Positions 8,345 to 15,873 of a stretch of DNA of 64,000 nt are shown here, piece by piece. The notes beneath the pieces were generated by a model. It was not told the origin of the DNA. It saw only the letters and a program-made list of their open reading frames with translations, and did not search any database. A program made the position numbers and the translations under genes. Source of the DNA: Streptomyces sp. CB02058. GTDB taxonomy: Bacteria; Actinomycetota; Actinomycetes; Streptomycetales; Streptomycetaceae. Location of the stretch: positions 124,001 through 188,000 of the forward strand of contig NZ_LIPG01000007.1 of NCBI RefSeq assembly GCF_001905505.1, written 5' to 3'. Numbering within the stretch: the stretch's first letter is position 1; the number at the start of each line of letters is the position of its first letter.

Positions 8345-9049
8345 ATGCACGCGGAGAACACATCACGCCACGGAGCAGCGGCGCCCGCGCCCGCTCCTGC
8401 CGGATCAGGCGGAGACCCGCACGTCGAGCTGGCCCGGGAACTCGGCATCGGGGCACCGGGGTTCACCACACGACGGCTGGGTCCGGACGCGGAGAGCCTG
8501 CGTCAGGCGCGGGCGTTCGTCCGGGAGGCTCTGGAGCGTTGGGGCCTGCGCTCCTGTGCCGATGATGTCGCTGTTGTCGCGGGTGAGCTGATGAGCAACG
8601 CGGTCTGTCACGGACTGCGGCCCGGAGCGGAGCCCGCGGCCGCTTCCACGGCGCGGCTCGGCCTCGCGTGTCAGGACAGCACACTGGTCTGCGCGGTCAA
8701 CGACCCCAGTCCCGATGTGCCCGTGCTGCGCCGTGCGGACGAGTCGCTCGAAAGGGGCAGGGGTCTGAGCATCATCGACGCGCTGAGCAGCTCATGGGGG
8801 TGGTCCCGGCCCACCCGGGCCGGGAAGACCGTCTGGGCCAGGATTCCCGTACCTCAGGAGCCGGGGTGCTCCACTCCGGCCAGCGCGGCCCATGCCTCCG
8901 CCAGCAGCGTGTGCCCCAGCGGCGTCGGGTGGACCCCGTCACCCGCGATGTGTTCGGCTCCGCCCGCGGCCCGCGCCGCCTGGTTGAGCATGCCGTCCGC
9001 CGCGAGCAAAGCCGCGTCGAACTCCTCGGCCAGCCTGCGGACCGTCTGA
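8345..9049 (+). CDS. ATP-binding anti-sigma-like regulator (HATPase_c), with a C-terminal run-on
   Basis: 234 aa. Residues 45-170 carry a GHKL ATPase of the RsbW/SpoIIAB type: N-box DDVAVVAGELMSNAVCHG, G1-like NDPSPDVP and G2-like ERGRGLSIIDAL. Members act as serine kinases or anti-sigma factors. Together with the divergent DUF397 and XRE genes it completes the AbaA/WhiJ-type trio. The domain ends at GKTVWARIPVP around base 8853, where homologues stop, but the frame here stays open for about 65 more codons. That tail is simply the antisense of the end of the SGNH hydrolase gene and is Ala/Ser/Pro-rich, so it may be neutral read-through after loss of a stop. Confidence 0.72.
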   Translation: MHAENTSRHGAAAPAPAPAGSGGDPHVELARELGIGAPGFTTRRLGPDAESLRQARAFVREALERWGLRSCADDVAVVAGELMSNAVCHGLRPGAEPAAASTARLGLACQDSTLVCAVNDPSPDVPVLRRADESLERGRGLSIIDALSSSWGWSRPTRAGKTVWARIPVPQEPGCSTPASAAHASASSVCPSGVGWTPSPAMCSAPPAARAAWLSMPSAASKAASNSSASLRTV

Positions 9050-9501
9050 ATCCGGGGGTCGAGGTCCTCTCGCCAGGCCCACTGCTCGTCCCTCACGGGT
9101 ACGAGGAAGGGCTCGATGAGGATCAGCTGGGCGTCCAGGCCGTCCCGCACCTGCGTGAGGATCGCGCGGTAGTCGTCCTCGAAGGCCTCCGGCGAGGTGA
9201 CGTCACCCGAGTCGTAGCGCCGCCAGGTGTCGTTCACCCCGATCAGAACCGACACCACGTCCGGTTCGACGTCCATGGCGTCCTCGCGCCAGCGGGCCCG
9301 CAGATCGCCCACGCGGTCGCCGCCGACGCCCCGGTTGACGAAGGTGATGCCGCTGCCGGGCCGCGCGGCGCGTACGAGATCGGCCGCCATGCGCGCGTAG
9401 CCGTTGCCGAGCGGTGCGTCCGGTTCCACCAGGCGGCCCACATCGGTGATGCTGTCGCCCTGGAACAGGACGGTTGCTGAGCGGTGCAGGCTGACGGTCA
9501 C
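8854..9501 (-). CDS. SGNH/GDSL-family hydrolase
   Basis: 215 aa. All four blocks are visible: block I GDSIT with nucleophile Ser17; block II Gly in FVNRGVGGDRVGDL; block III GVND; and block V DGVHPT with Asp188 and His191. The enzyme is predicted to deacylate an ester substrate such as an acetylated sugar or lipid. No signal peptide is seen, so it is likely cytosolic. The GTG at 9501 follows CGGAG. Its 3' end overlaps the convergent ATPase frame by 196 bp. Confidence 0.87.
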   Translation of the reverse strand: MTVSLHRSATVLFQGDSITDVGRLVEPDAPLGNGYARMAADLVRAARPGSGITFVNRGVGGDRVGDLRARWREDAMDVEPDVVSVLIGVNDTWRRYDSGDVTSPEAFEDDYRAILTQVRDGLDAQLILIEPFLVPVRDEQWAWREDLDPRIQTVRRLAEEFDAALLAADGMLNQAARAAGGAEHIAGDGVHPTPLGHTLLAEAWAALAGVEHPGS

Positions 9502-9578
9502 GCGAGGCTCCGGACGGTGAGTAACCAGGGGGACGCCATGATCCTTCCCACGGAGCCCGACTTGATCCGGCCGATCGG

Positions 9579-9740
9579 CTAGCGGGCGCCGGCGGCGGCG
9601 TGCACCGCGCTGAAGTCGAGCGCGAGCTCCACCTCCAGCAGGGTCTCCTCGGCCACGCGGCGCACCTCGGCCGGAACGTCGCCCTGCTCCTCCACCAGGC
9701 CGGCGTAGATCGGCGCGTCGGATGTCTCTGCGGAAGTCAC
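9579..9740 (-). CDS. Small conserved-looking acidic protein, unknown function
   Basis: A 53-codon frame starts at a GTG (9740) and ends at TAG (9579). The product contains APIYAGLVEEQGDVPAEVRR followed by a long amphipathic helix (VAEETLLEVELALDF). Strong third-position GC and a helix-like pattern of Glu and Leu support coding. No domain is recognised. The ribosome site before the GTG is weak (AGGCAG). It lies between the SGNH hydrolase and tRNA-Trp. Confidence 0.55.
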   Translation of the reverse strand: MTSAETSDAPIYAGLVEEQGDVPAEVRRVAEETLLEVELALDFSAVHAAAGAR

Positions 9741-9901
9741 GTGAAACTGCCTATCGATCGGTTATGCCCGCCAATCAGCGGAAACGGGAGCCGAGTGTAC
9801 GCGCCCGCCGGAAGCCGCCTCCGGGCGGTACGGGGCATTGACGACCGTCACGGAAAACGCGTTGCCTGCGGCGACCCCGGCTGTCAGGCTGCTCACACCG
9901 A

Positions 9902-9974
9902 AGGGGTGTAGCTCAGAGGCCAGAGCGCCGGCCTCCAAAGCCGGATGCCGCAGGTTCGACTCCTGCCGCCCTTG
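9902..9974 (+). tRNA. tRNA-Trp (CCA anticodon)
   Basis: A 73-nt cloverleaf. The acceptor AGGGGTG pairs with CGCCCTT using G-U pairs. The D arm is GCTC/GAGC, and the anticodon stem CCGGC/GCCGG encloses loop CTCCAAA with anticodon CCA at 9935-9937. The variable loop has five bases. The T arm is GCAGG/CCTGC with loop TTCGACT. The discriminator is G, and the 3' CCA is not encoded. A strong hairpin follows immediately. Confidence 0.95.
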
Positions 9975-9980
9975 CAGGAC

Positions 9981-10010
9981 CGGTTCCCCACCCGGGCGGG
10001 TGGGGAACCG
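9981..10010 (+). terminator. Hairpin terminator after tRNA-Trp
   Basis: A perfect 13-bp stem (CGGTTCCCCACCC and its complement) closes a 4-base GGGC loop, six bases after the tRNA. There is no U-tract, as is usual in Streptomyces. Confidence 0.75.
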
Positions 10011-10046
10011 GAGTGTCCGAGTGCCCGTGCGGGGCGCTTAAGCGCC

Positions 10047-10457
<411 letters not shown>

Positions 10458-10520
10458 GGAATGTCCTCATCTCGTCCGACGGTGACCGAGGGCCGGCCAC
10501 GCCCAAAAGAATGACACACA

Positions 10521-10542
10521 ATTCAATTGCACACAACTAAAT
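10521..10542. promoter_or_regulatory. Probable OhrR operator between ohrA and ohrR
   Basis: ATTCAATTG and CAACTAAAT form an inverted repeat (7 of 9 pairs) with a 4-bp spacer, inside the AT-rich divergent promoter region. Its AATTG half-sites resemble known OhrR boxes. It lies 27 bp before the ohrR ATG, so autoregulation is likely. Confidence 0.65.
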
Positions 10543-10568
10543 GACGAGCGGCAGGCTATCCTGGAGCC

Positions 10569-11048
10569 ATGACGCCACCTCCGCCCCCCACCCCCGGCCT
10601 CACGGACCTGCCGGACACCGAGCTGCTGCGGCTGGACCATCAGGTCTGTTTCTCCCTGCAGGCGGCCTCACGCGCCTTCGGCGGCGTCTACCGGGAGGCG
10701 CTCAAGGACCTGGGCCTCACCTATCCGCAGTACCTGGCGATGATGGTGCTGTGGGAGCACGGCCCCCTGCCGGTCAAGTCGATCGGCGAGCTGCTGCACC
10801 TGGATTCCGGCACGCTCTCGCCGCTGCTGAAACGGCTGGAGACTGCAGGACTCGTCAGACGCGAGCGGAGCGCTGAGGACGAACGTTCGGTCACCGTGCA
10901 TCTCACGGATGCCGGAGCGGACCTCCGTGCGCGAGCCCTGCCCGTGCCCCGGGCGATCCTCAGGGCCACCGGCCTGTCGGTGGAGGAGATCCTCGTCCTG
11001 CAGGCGACTCTCGGGCGGCTGACCGCGTCCCTCGGCCGGGCCGGCTGA
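10569..11048 (+). CDS. ohrR: MarR-family organic peroxide sensor OhrR
   Basis: 159 aa. The peroxide-sensing Cys27 is in LDHQVCFSLQAASRAF, the diagnostic OhrR position. The winged helix follows: LTYPQYLAMMVLWEHGPLPVKSIGELLHLDSGTLSPLLKRLE is the recognition region, and VRRERSAEDERSVTVHLTDAG is the wing with the conserved DER motif. The dimer represses ohrA and itself until the Cys is oxidised. Divergent from ohrA. Confidence 0.93.
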   Translation: MTPPPPPTPGLTDLPDTELLRLDHQVCFSLQAASRAFGGVYREALKDLGLTYPQYLAMMVLWEHGPLPVKSIGELLHLDSGTLSPLLKRLETAGLVRRERSAEDERSVTVHLTDAGADLRARALPVPRAILRATGLSVEEILVLQATLGRLTASLGRAG

Positions 11049-11123
11049 CCCGGGCGGCCCAGCGCTCGCAGGAGTTTCACCTCCGAAATAGGATGCAGGA
11101 ACTATCGCAACGCGGAGCGGCCC

Positions 11124-11957
11124 ATGAACCGGCGTCGAACTCCCCGGTCGGCGAGTGCCGAGGACCTGCTCAGCACGTTGCAGCACCTGACTGCCCGTGC
11201 CAGGCAGGAAGTGGAGTTGCATCAGGCACGCGTCGAGCTGGCGCAGGCCCTGCAGCGCAAGATGCTGCCCGCCGCCCTCCCCGCTCTGCCGGGGCTGCAG
11301 ACCGCTGCTCGCTACGCGCCGGCCCGCGACGGTCTGGACATCGGAGGCGACTGGTACGACGGCTTCCTGCTGCCCGACGGTGCGCTCGGCCTCGCCATAG
11401 GTGACGTGCAGGGACACGACGTGGAGGCCGCCGCCTTCATGGGCCAGATACGGATAGCCATGCGCGCCATCGCCAGCTCGGCGGCCGATCCGGGTGAGGT
11501 CATGGGCCGCACGAACGACCTGATCCTGTCGATGGACTCCAGCCTCTTCGCCACCTGTTCGTTCCTCCGGCTCGACCCCCGGACGCGGGAGCTGCAGAGC
11601 GCCCGCGCCGGTCACGTCGCGTGCGTATGGGCGACCACCGACGGGCGCTCGGGCATCACCGCGGACGCCGGCGGACTCCCCCTCGGCATCGCACTCCGTC
11701 AGCACTACCCCGTGACCCGGCGCGATCTGGGGGTGAACGGCGCCTTCGTGCTGCTCACCGACGGCGTCATCGAGGGGCCGTCCCTGTCCATCGACGACGG
11801 CCTGGAGCGGGTGAGGCGCCTGGTGAGCACCCACGCCGGAGCCGACGCCGAGGAACTGGCGGACCTGGTGCTCCAGTCCGCGGTCTTCACGGGCCACGAG
11901 GACGACGCGGCCGTCCTCGTCCTGCGCCATGGGGCCGGCTCCCCGGGCCCCGGATAG
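11124..11957 (+). CDS. PP2C-type (SpoIIE/RsbU) serine phosphatase
   Basis: 277 aa. The N-terminal 45 residues are helical (coiled-coil-like: AEDLLSTLQHLTARARQEVELHQARVEL). The PP2C domain has the metal-binding GGDWYD at 75-80, GDVQGH at 92-97, the FATCSFLRLD strand, TDGVIEG and the terminal GHEDDAAVLVL. Such enzymes dephosphorylate anti-anti-sigma factors in partner-switching systems. No sensor domain is attached. The MASE1 membrane protein encoded 52 bp downstream could supply the input, but this is inference. Confidence 0.9.
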   Translation: MNRRRTPRSASAEDLLSTLQHLTARARQEVELHQARVELAQALQRKMLPAALPALPGLQTAARYAPARDGLDIGGDWYDGFLLPDGALGLAIGDVQGHDVEAAAFMGQIRIAMRAIASSAADPGEVMGRTNDLILSMDSSLFATCSFLRLDPRTRELQSARAGHVACVWATTDGRSGITADAGGLPLGIALRQHYPVTRRDLGVNGAFVLLTDGVIEGPSLSIDDGLERVRRLVSTHAGADAEELADLVLQSAVFTGHEDDAAVLVLRHGAGSPGPG

Positions 11958-12009
11958 CGAGACCCCCACCGCGCGTGTCACGACGGCCTGCCGTCGCGGG
12001 CGGTGTCTG

Positions 12010-13008
12010 ATGAGATGCGTGATCCGCAGTGAGGGAAACAGACGCCGAGCCGTGTTCGTCGTGCAGATGCTGGCCATCACCGCCGCCTATTACGGATCCG
12101 GACGACTCGGCCTGCTCAGACAGGTGGCGGTGGAGAGCGCGGTCGTCACCCCGCTCTGGCCCCCCTCCGGCATCGCTCTGGCGTCCTTCCTCTACCTGGG
12201 TCTCCGGATCTGGCCCGCGATCGCGTTGGGGGCCGTGCTCGTGGTCATGTCGCTGGCCGACAGCTTCACCTTCTGGAGTGCCGCCGTAGCGGCGGGCAGC
12301 ACCCTGGCCCCGCTGTGCTCCTATCTCGCACTGCGCACTGTGGGGTTCCGTGTCGAGCTGGACCGCCTGCGTGACGGGGTGATGCTGGTCTTCCTCGGAG
12401 CGATGGGGGGCATGGTCATCAGTGCGACCTCGGGCACCGGCGTGCAGTTGCTGAGCGGTTCCCTGCCGGCGGATCAGTTCTGGCAGGTCTGGTCGGCCTG
12501 GTGGGCGGGCGACGCCATGGGCGTACTCATGGTCACCCCTCTGCTGCTCGTCCTGCACAGGGCGCGGATGCCGAGCCTGGACGACCGCTGGGCGGAGGCT
12601 CTGGCGCTGACGGTCGTGGCGGTGGCGGTGACCGTCGTCGCGACCAGGAGCTCGCTGTCGATGATCTACCTCCTCTTCCCGGTGCTGGTCTGGGCCGCTC
12701 TGCGTTTCCAGTTGGCCGGCAGTGCCCCGTGCGCTCTCCTGATGTCCGTCATGGCGATCATCGCCGGAACCGACGGAGTGGGACCGTTCGAGGACCACTC
12801 GGTGCTCGAGGTCATGGTGAACCTGAGCATCCTCAACGGCTGCATCGCGCTCACCGCGCTCCTGCTGGCGGCCATCGTGACCGAGCACAACAACATCCGT
12901 CATGAGACGGAGGTGGCCTGCGAGGAACTGGCCGCCCTCGTGGAGGAACTCGCGCCGCGGCCGTCGTCGGGGGGCTGGTCCGACGGGCCGCGGAGCGGAC
13001 TCGGCTGA
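12010..13008 (+). CDS. MASE1-domain integral membrane protein without an output domain
   Basis: 332 aa with about eight to nine hydrophobic segments over residues 15-300. The MASE1 signature WPPSGIALASFLYLGLRIWPAIALGA is clear. MASE1 normally sits ahead of a histidine kinase, GGDEF or PP2C module. Here the chain ends 30 residues after the last helix with TEHNNIRHETEVACEELAALVEEL, a short cytosolic coil, and nothing catalytic. It probably signals through a partner, perhaps the PP2C phosphatase just upstream. The ATG at 12010 is used; the frame is open further upstream but that part lacks hydrophobic character. It is convergent with the alditol oxidase, 13 bp apart. Confidence 0.83.
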   Translation: MRCVIRSEGNRRRAVFVVQMLAITAAYYGSGRLGLLRQVAVESAVVTPLWPPSGIALASFLYLGLRIWPAIALGAVLVVMSLADSFTFWSAAVAAGSTLAPLCSYLALRTVGFRVELDRLRDGVMLVFLGAMGGMVISATSGTGVQLLSGSLPADQFWQVWSAWWAGDAMGVLMVTPLLLVLHRARMPSLDDRWAEALALTVVAVAVTVVATRSSLSMIYLLFPVLVWAALRFQLAGSAPCALLMSVMAIIAGTDGVGPFEDHSVLEVMVNLSILNGCIALTALLLAAIVTEHNNIRHETEVACEELAALVEELAPRPSSGGWSDGPRSGLG

Positions 13009-13021
13009 TTTCCGCAGCAGG

Positions 13022-14311
13022 TCAGGCGGTACGGGGGAAGTGGTGCGCCAGGAACTCGTTGCGGAAGGTCCCGGTGGGGTCGAATCGGGCGGTGAGCTCC
13101 TCGAAGTCGGTGTAGTGCGGGTACAGCTCCCGCAGCGCGCCGGGCCCGGTGGTGAAGACCTTGCCCCAGTGCGGCCTGGCGGCGAACGGGGCGAGGGCCT
13201 CCTCGATGGCCCCGAGGGCAGGCGTGACGGCCGCGGTGTCCGGTACCCAGGTGAAGTGGAAGGCCACGGAGTCCCGCCCCTGCGCCGGACTGAGCCACAG
13301 GCCGTCACCGGCCACGGTCCGGATCTCGCCGATCTGGAGCAGCGGTGCGAACCGGTCCCTGACGCGGTCCAGTGCCTCGTAGGCCGCCACCGCGTCGTGC
13401 CGCGCGACGAAGTACTCCGACTGCAGTTCGTCGCCGTTGCTCGGGGTGAATTCGAGCCGGAAGTGCGGGAGCCGCGCGTACCAGGGGCCGGGGACGCCCT
13501 GCTGCCGGGTGCAGTGCTCGGCGGCCACGCCGGGGACGGGGTGCCTCGGGCCGGACGCGAGGGTCGCACCGTGCCACTGGTCCGGGGCGGTGCGGGGCCC
13601 GTCGTCGCCGACCTTCCGCTTCAGCCAGACCTGGTCGACCGGGCCGCCGTGCCAGCCGGTGAAGAGGCTCACGCTGTACGCCTCGGACATCACCTCGTCG
13701 AACCGGGCGAGCAGCCGGTCCTGCGGGAATGCCTCGTACACCCACTGCTGGACGTCGAACGCGGGTACGAGGTCCAGGGTGAGGCGGGTCACCACTCCCA
13801 GGGCGCCCAGGGAGACCACCGCACCGTCGAAGTCCGGCTCGCCCCGTCGCAGGGTCACCAGGCCGCCGTCTGCGGTGACGAGCTCCAGGGCCCGGACGGC
13901 ACCGGCCAGGGAGCGGTTGCCGACGCCCGAACCGTGGGTGCCGGTGGCGCAGGCCCCGGCCACCGAGATGTGCGGCAGCGAGCCCATGTTGTGCAGCGCG
14001 AAGCCGGCGCGGTGCAGCGTGTCCGTCAGCTCTCCGAAGCGCAGACCGGCGCTGACCGTCGCCGTCCGGGCTTCCCGGTCGATCTCGATGGACCGGGGCA
14101 GGCCCGCGACGGATATGAGGGAGCCGCTGGTGTCGGCGACGGTGTTGAAGGAGTGGCCGGTGCCCAGTGCCCGTACGGTCGTCCCTGCCGCCACGAGCTC
14201 CTGGAGCTCGGCGACCGAAGCGGGTGTGTGCAGCTGCTTCGCGCCGAAGGTGATGTTGCCGGCCCAGTTCGTCCGGCGGGCGTAAGGGGCGTGCGCGGAA
14301 TGGTCGATCAT
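13022..14311 (-). CDS. aldO: FAD-dependent alditol oxidase (AldO-like)
   Basis: 429 aa. The sequence follows S. coelicolor AldO closely along its length: TNWAGNITF at the start; RALGTGHSFN with the His (residue 53) expected to hold FAD covalently; SLPHISVAGACATGTHGSGVGN; VSLGALGVVTRLTLDL; and the C-terminal ARPHWGKVFT and FRNEFL. The family oxidises sugar alcohols such as xylitol and sorbitol at C1, releasing H2O2. No signal peptide is seen. CGGAG precedes the ATG at 14311. The PF04672 methyltransferase gene ends 34 bp upstream on the same strand. Confidence 0.9.
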   Translation of the reverse strand: MIDHSAHAPYARRTNWAGNITFGAKQLHTPASVAELQELVAAGTTVRALGTGHSFNTVADTSGSLISVAGLPRSIEIDREARTATVSAGLRFGELTDTLHRAGFALHNMGSLPHISVAGACATGTHGSGVGNRSLAGAVRALELVTADGGLVTLRRGEPDFDGAVVSLGALGVVTRLTLDLVPAFDVQQWVYEAFPQDRLLARFDEVMSEAYSVSLFTGWHGGPVDQVWLKRKVGDDGPRTAPDQWHGATLASGPRHPVPGVAAEHCTRQQGVPGPWYARLPHFRLEFTPSNGDELQSEYFVARHDAVAAYEALDRVRDRFAPLLQIGEIRTVAGDGLWLSPAQGRDSVAFHFTWVPDTAAVTPALGAIEEALAPFAARPHWGKVFTTGPGALRELYPHYTDFEELTARFDPTGTFRNEFLAHHFPRTA

Positions 14312-14345
14312 GTCTCCGGAGCTTACGCTCCGCCGGGCCGCCGTC

Positions 14346-15152
14346 TCAGGGCTTGCGGCCCACACCGCCGACCGCGTGGCTGGGCTGTGTGCCCTGCCCG
14401 CTCCGGCCGGGCTCCGGCCGCCAGTCCGACAGGGCGACCACGCCCGGCTCGACCGGCTCCAGGCCGTCGAAGAACGTCGCGATCCCCTCAGGACTCCGCA
14501 GGTGGTAGGAGCTGGCGGAGTTCGCGTTGTACACCTCGATCGCGCGGTTCAGGGTGTCGCTGGTGTCCGTGCCGTCGGCCAGGGCCAGATGGCTCCCGGG
14601 CGGGAGCGCCGCGAGCAGCCGGGTGACCAGGGCCCAAGGGTCCTCCTCGTCGGGCAGCTGCCCCATGATGCCGAGCAGGGTGAGGCCGATGGGCCGGTCG
14701 AAGTCGAGGGTCCGGGCGGCCTCCGCGAGGATCCGGCCGGTGTCGCGTACATCCGCGTCGATGTAGGCGCAGGCGCCCTGCGGGGTGCTGGTGAGCAGCG
14801 CACGAGCGTGTGTCAGGACGAGAGGGTCGTTGTCGACGTAGACGATCCGGGACTCCGGTGCCGTCCGCTGGGCGACCTCGTGGGTGTTGTCGGCCGTGGG
14901 GAGTCCGGTGCCGATGTCGAGGAACTGCCGGATTCCGGCCTCGGCTGCCAGGAAGCGCACCGCGCGGGCGAGGAAGGCCCGCTGGTCGCGGGCGATGCCG
15001 GCGATGTCGGGGAAGGCCGTGAGGATCATCTCGCCCGCCTCGACATCGGCGGGGTAGTTGTCCTTGCCGCCGAGCAGGTAGTTCCAGACGCGCGCGGAGT
15101 GCGGGACGTCCGTACGCAGCCGGTCCTGCGGCGGCTGTGGCTGATCACTCAT
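14346..15152 (-). CDS. PF04672-type S-adenosylmethionine-dependent methyltransferase
   Basis: 268 aa, a paralogue of the enzyme at 5978-6793. It has PHSARVWNYLLGGKDNYPADV, IRQFLDIGTGLPTADNTHEVA, RIVYVDNDPLVLTHA and the terminal VGGVGRKP. In this copy the position after the SAM-binding Asp reads IGTGLPT, the canonical form, whereas the other copy has HGSGLPT. The substrate is unknown. The ATG at 15152 aligns with the family start; the frame is open to 15206. It may be transcribed with the alditol oxidase gene. Confidence 0.85.
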   Translation of the reverse strand: MSDQPQPPQDRLRTDVPHSARVWNYLLGGKDNYPADVEAGEMILTAFPDIAGIARDQRAFLARAVRFLAAEAGIRQFLDIGTGLPTADNTHEVAQRTAPESRIVYVDNDPLVLTHARALLTSTPQGACAYIDADVRDTGRILAEAARTLDFDRPIGLTLLGIMGQLPDEEDPWALVTRLLAALPPGSHLALADGTDTSDTLNRAIEVYNANSASSYHLRSPEGIATFFDGLEPVEPGVVALSDWRPEPGRSGQGTQPSHAVGGVGRKP

Positions 15153-15466
15153 GTCGGGAGCCTCACACGCCCCGCGCCCGCGAGGCCGGCAGGGACTCGC
15201 GGGCATCAGGAGCTGTCAGTAGGGCAGAGGTCGCCCGGACGGGGTTCTCAGGTCGAGCGGGGGCGGCCCCGTGGGGGGCTGCGGTCGGCGGACGATCCGG
15301 ATGCGGCCCACGGCCACCACCTCCCTGGTCATCCGGTATCTGCCCAGCCAGCCGCTGTTCACACGTAGGGGCCCCTGCGGACCGCCCGGCGTTCCGCGCG
15401 GATGCGGACCGGGCGATGTGCGGTGACCCTTGATGGGCGGGGGAAGCCGAGCGAGGAGGATCTGCC
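15153..15466. other. Divergent intergenic region, no gene seen
   Basis: 314 bases between a leftward methyltransferase and a rightward small protein. The sequence is uniformly GC-rich. No RNA fold, operator-like palindrome or supported frame was found. Confidence 0.5.
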
Positions 15467-15661
15467 ATGTCCGCGCTGGACAAGATCAAGAAGATGCTCA
15501 AGGGCCACGAGGACCAGGCCGGAAAGGGCGTCGACAAGGCCGGTGACATGGTCGACGACCGGACCCAGGGCAAGTACAGCAAGCACGTCGACACCGGCCA
15601 GGACAAGCTCAAGCAGCAGCTCGGCTCGGACCGCGACCGGGACAACCCGCCCCACGCCTGA
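15467..15661 (+). CDS. MT0933/Rv0909-type antitoxin-like protein
   Basis: 64 aa, highly charged and without Cys or Trp. MSALDKIKKMLKGHEDQAGK, then VDKAGDMVDDRTQGKYSKHVDTGQDKLKQQLG, is the full MT0933 antitoxin (PF14013) pattern. In mycobacteria the Rv0909 antitoxin pairs with an adjacent SRPBCC toxin (Rv0910). No SRPBCC gene is adjacent here, so in this setting it may be a stress protein or solitary antitoxin. GAGGA lies upstream of the ATG. Confidence 0.78.
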   Translation: MSALDKIKKMLKGHEDQAGKGVDKAGDMVDDRTQGKYSKHVDTGQDKLKQQLGSDRDRDNPPHA

Positions 15662-15873
15662 CCCGGGGCGCCGGCCCTTCGCGCGGCGCTCCCCTGCCGG
15701 TGCGCCGGAGCCGACGGCGGCCCATGTGACCGCCGTCGGCTCCGGCGTCCGGTGTGTTCGGATCCGGGACCGGATATCGAGCACCTGACCGGATTCCTGT
15801 TATTGTCCCCGCCGCACAGCGTCTCCCGAGTGTGGGAAGTGACGGAACAGGACCCCGGAAGAGTGAGCACAGC

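Noticed and set aside
8341..8360. ATG at 8332 as the start of the ATPase gene
   Set aside because: It is out of frame with the GHKL domain. The ATG at 8345 is in frame.
10668..12080. A 470-codon minus-strand frame
   Set aside because: It is antisense to ohrR and the PP2C gene, which are well supported.
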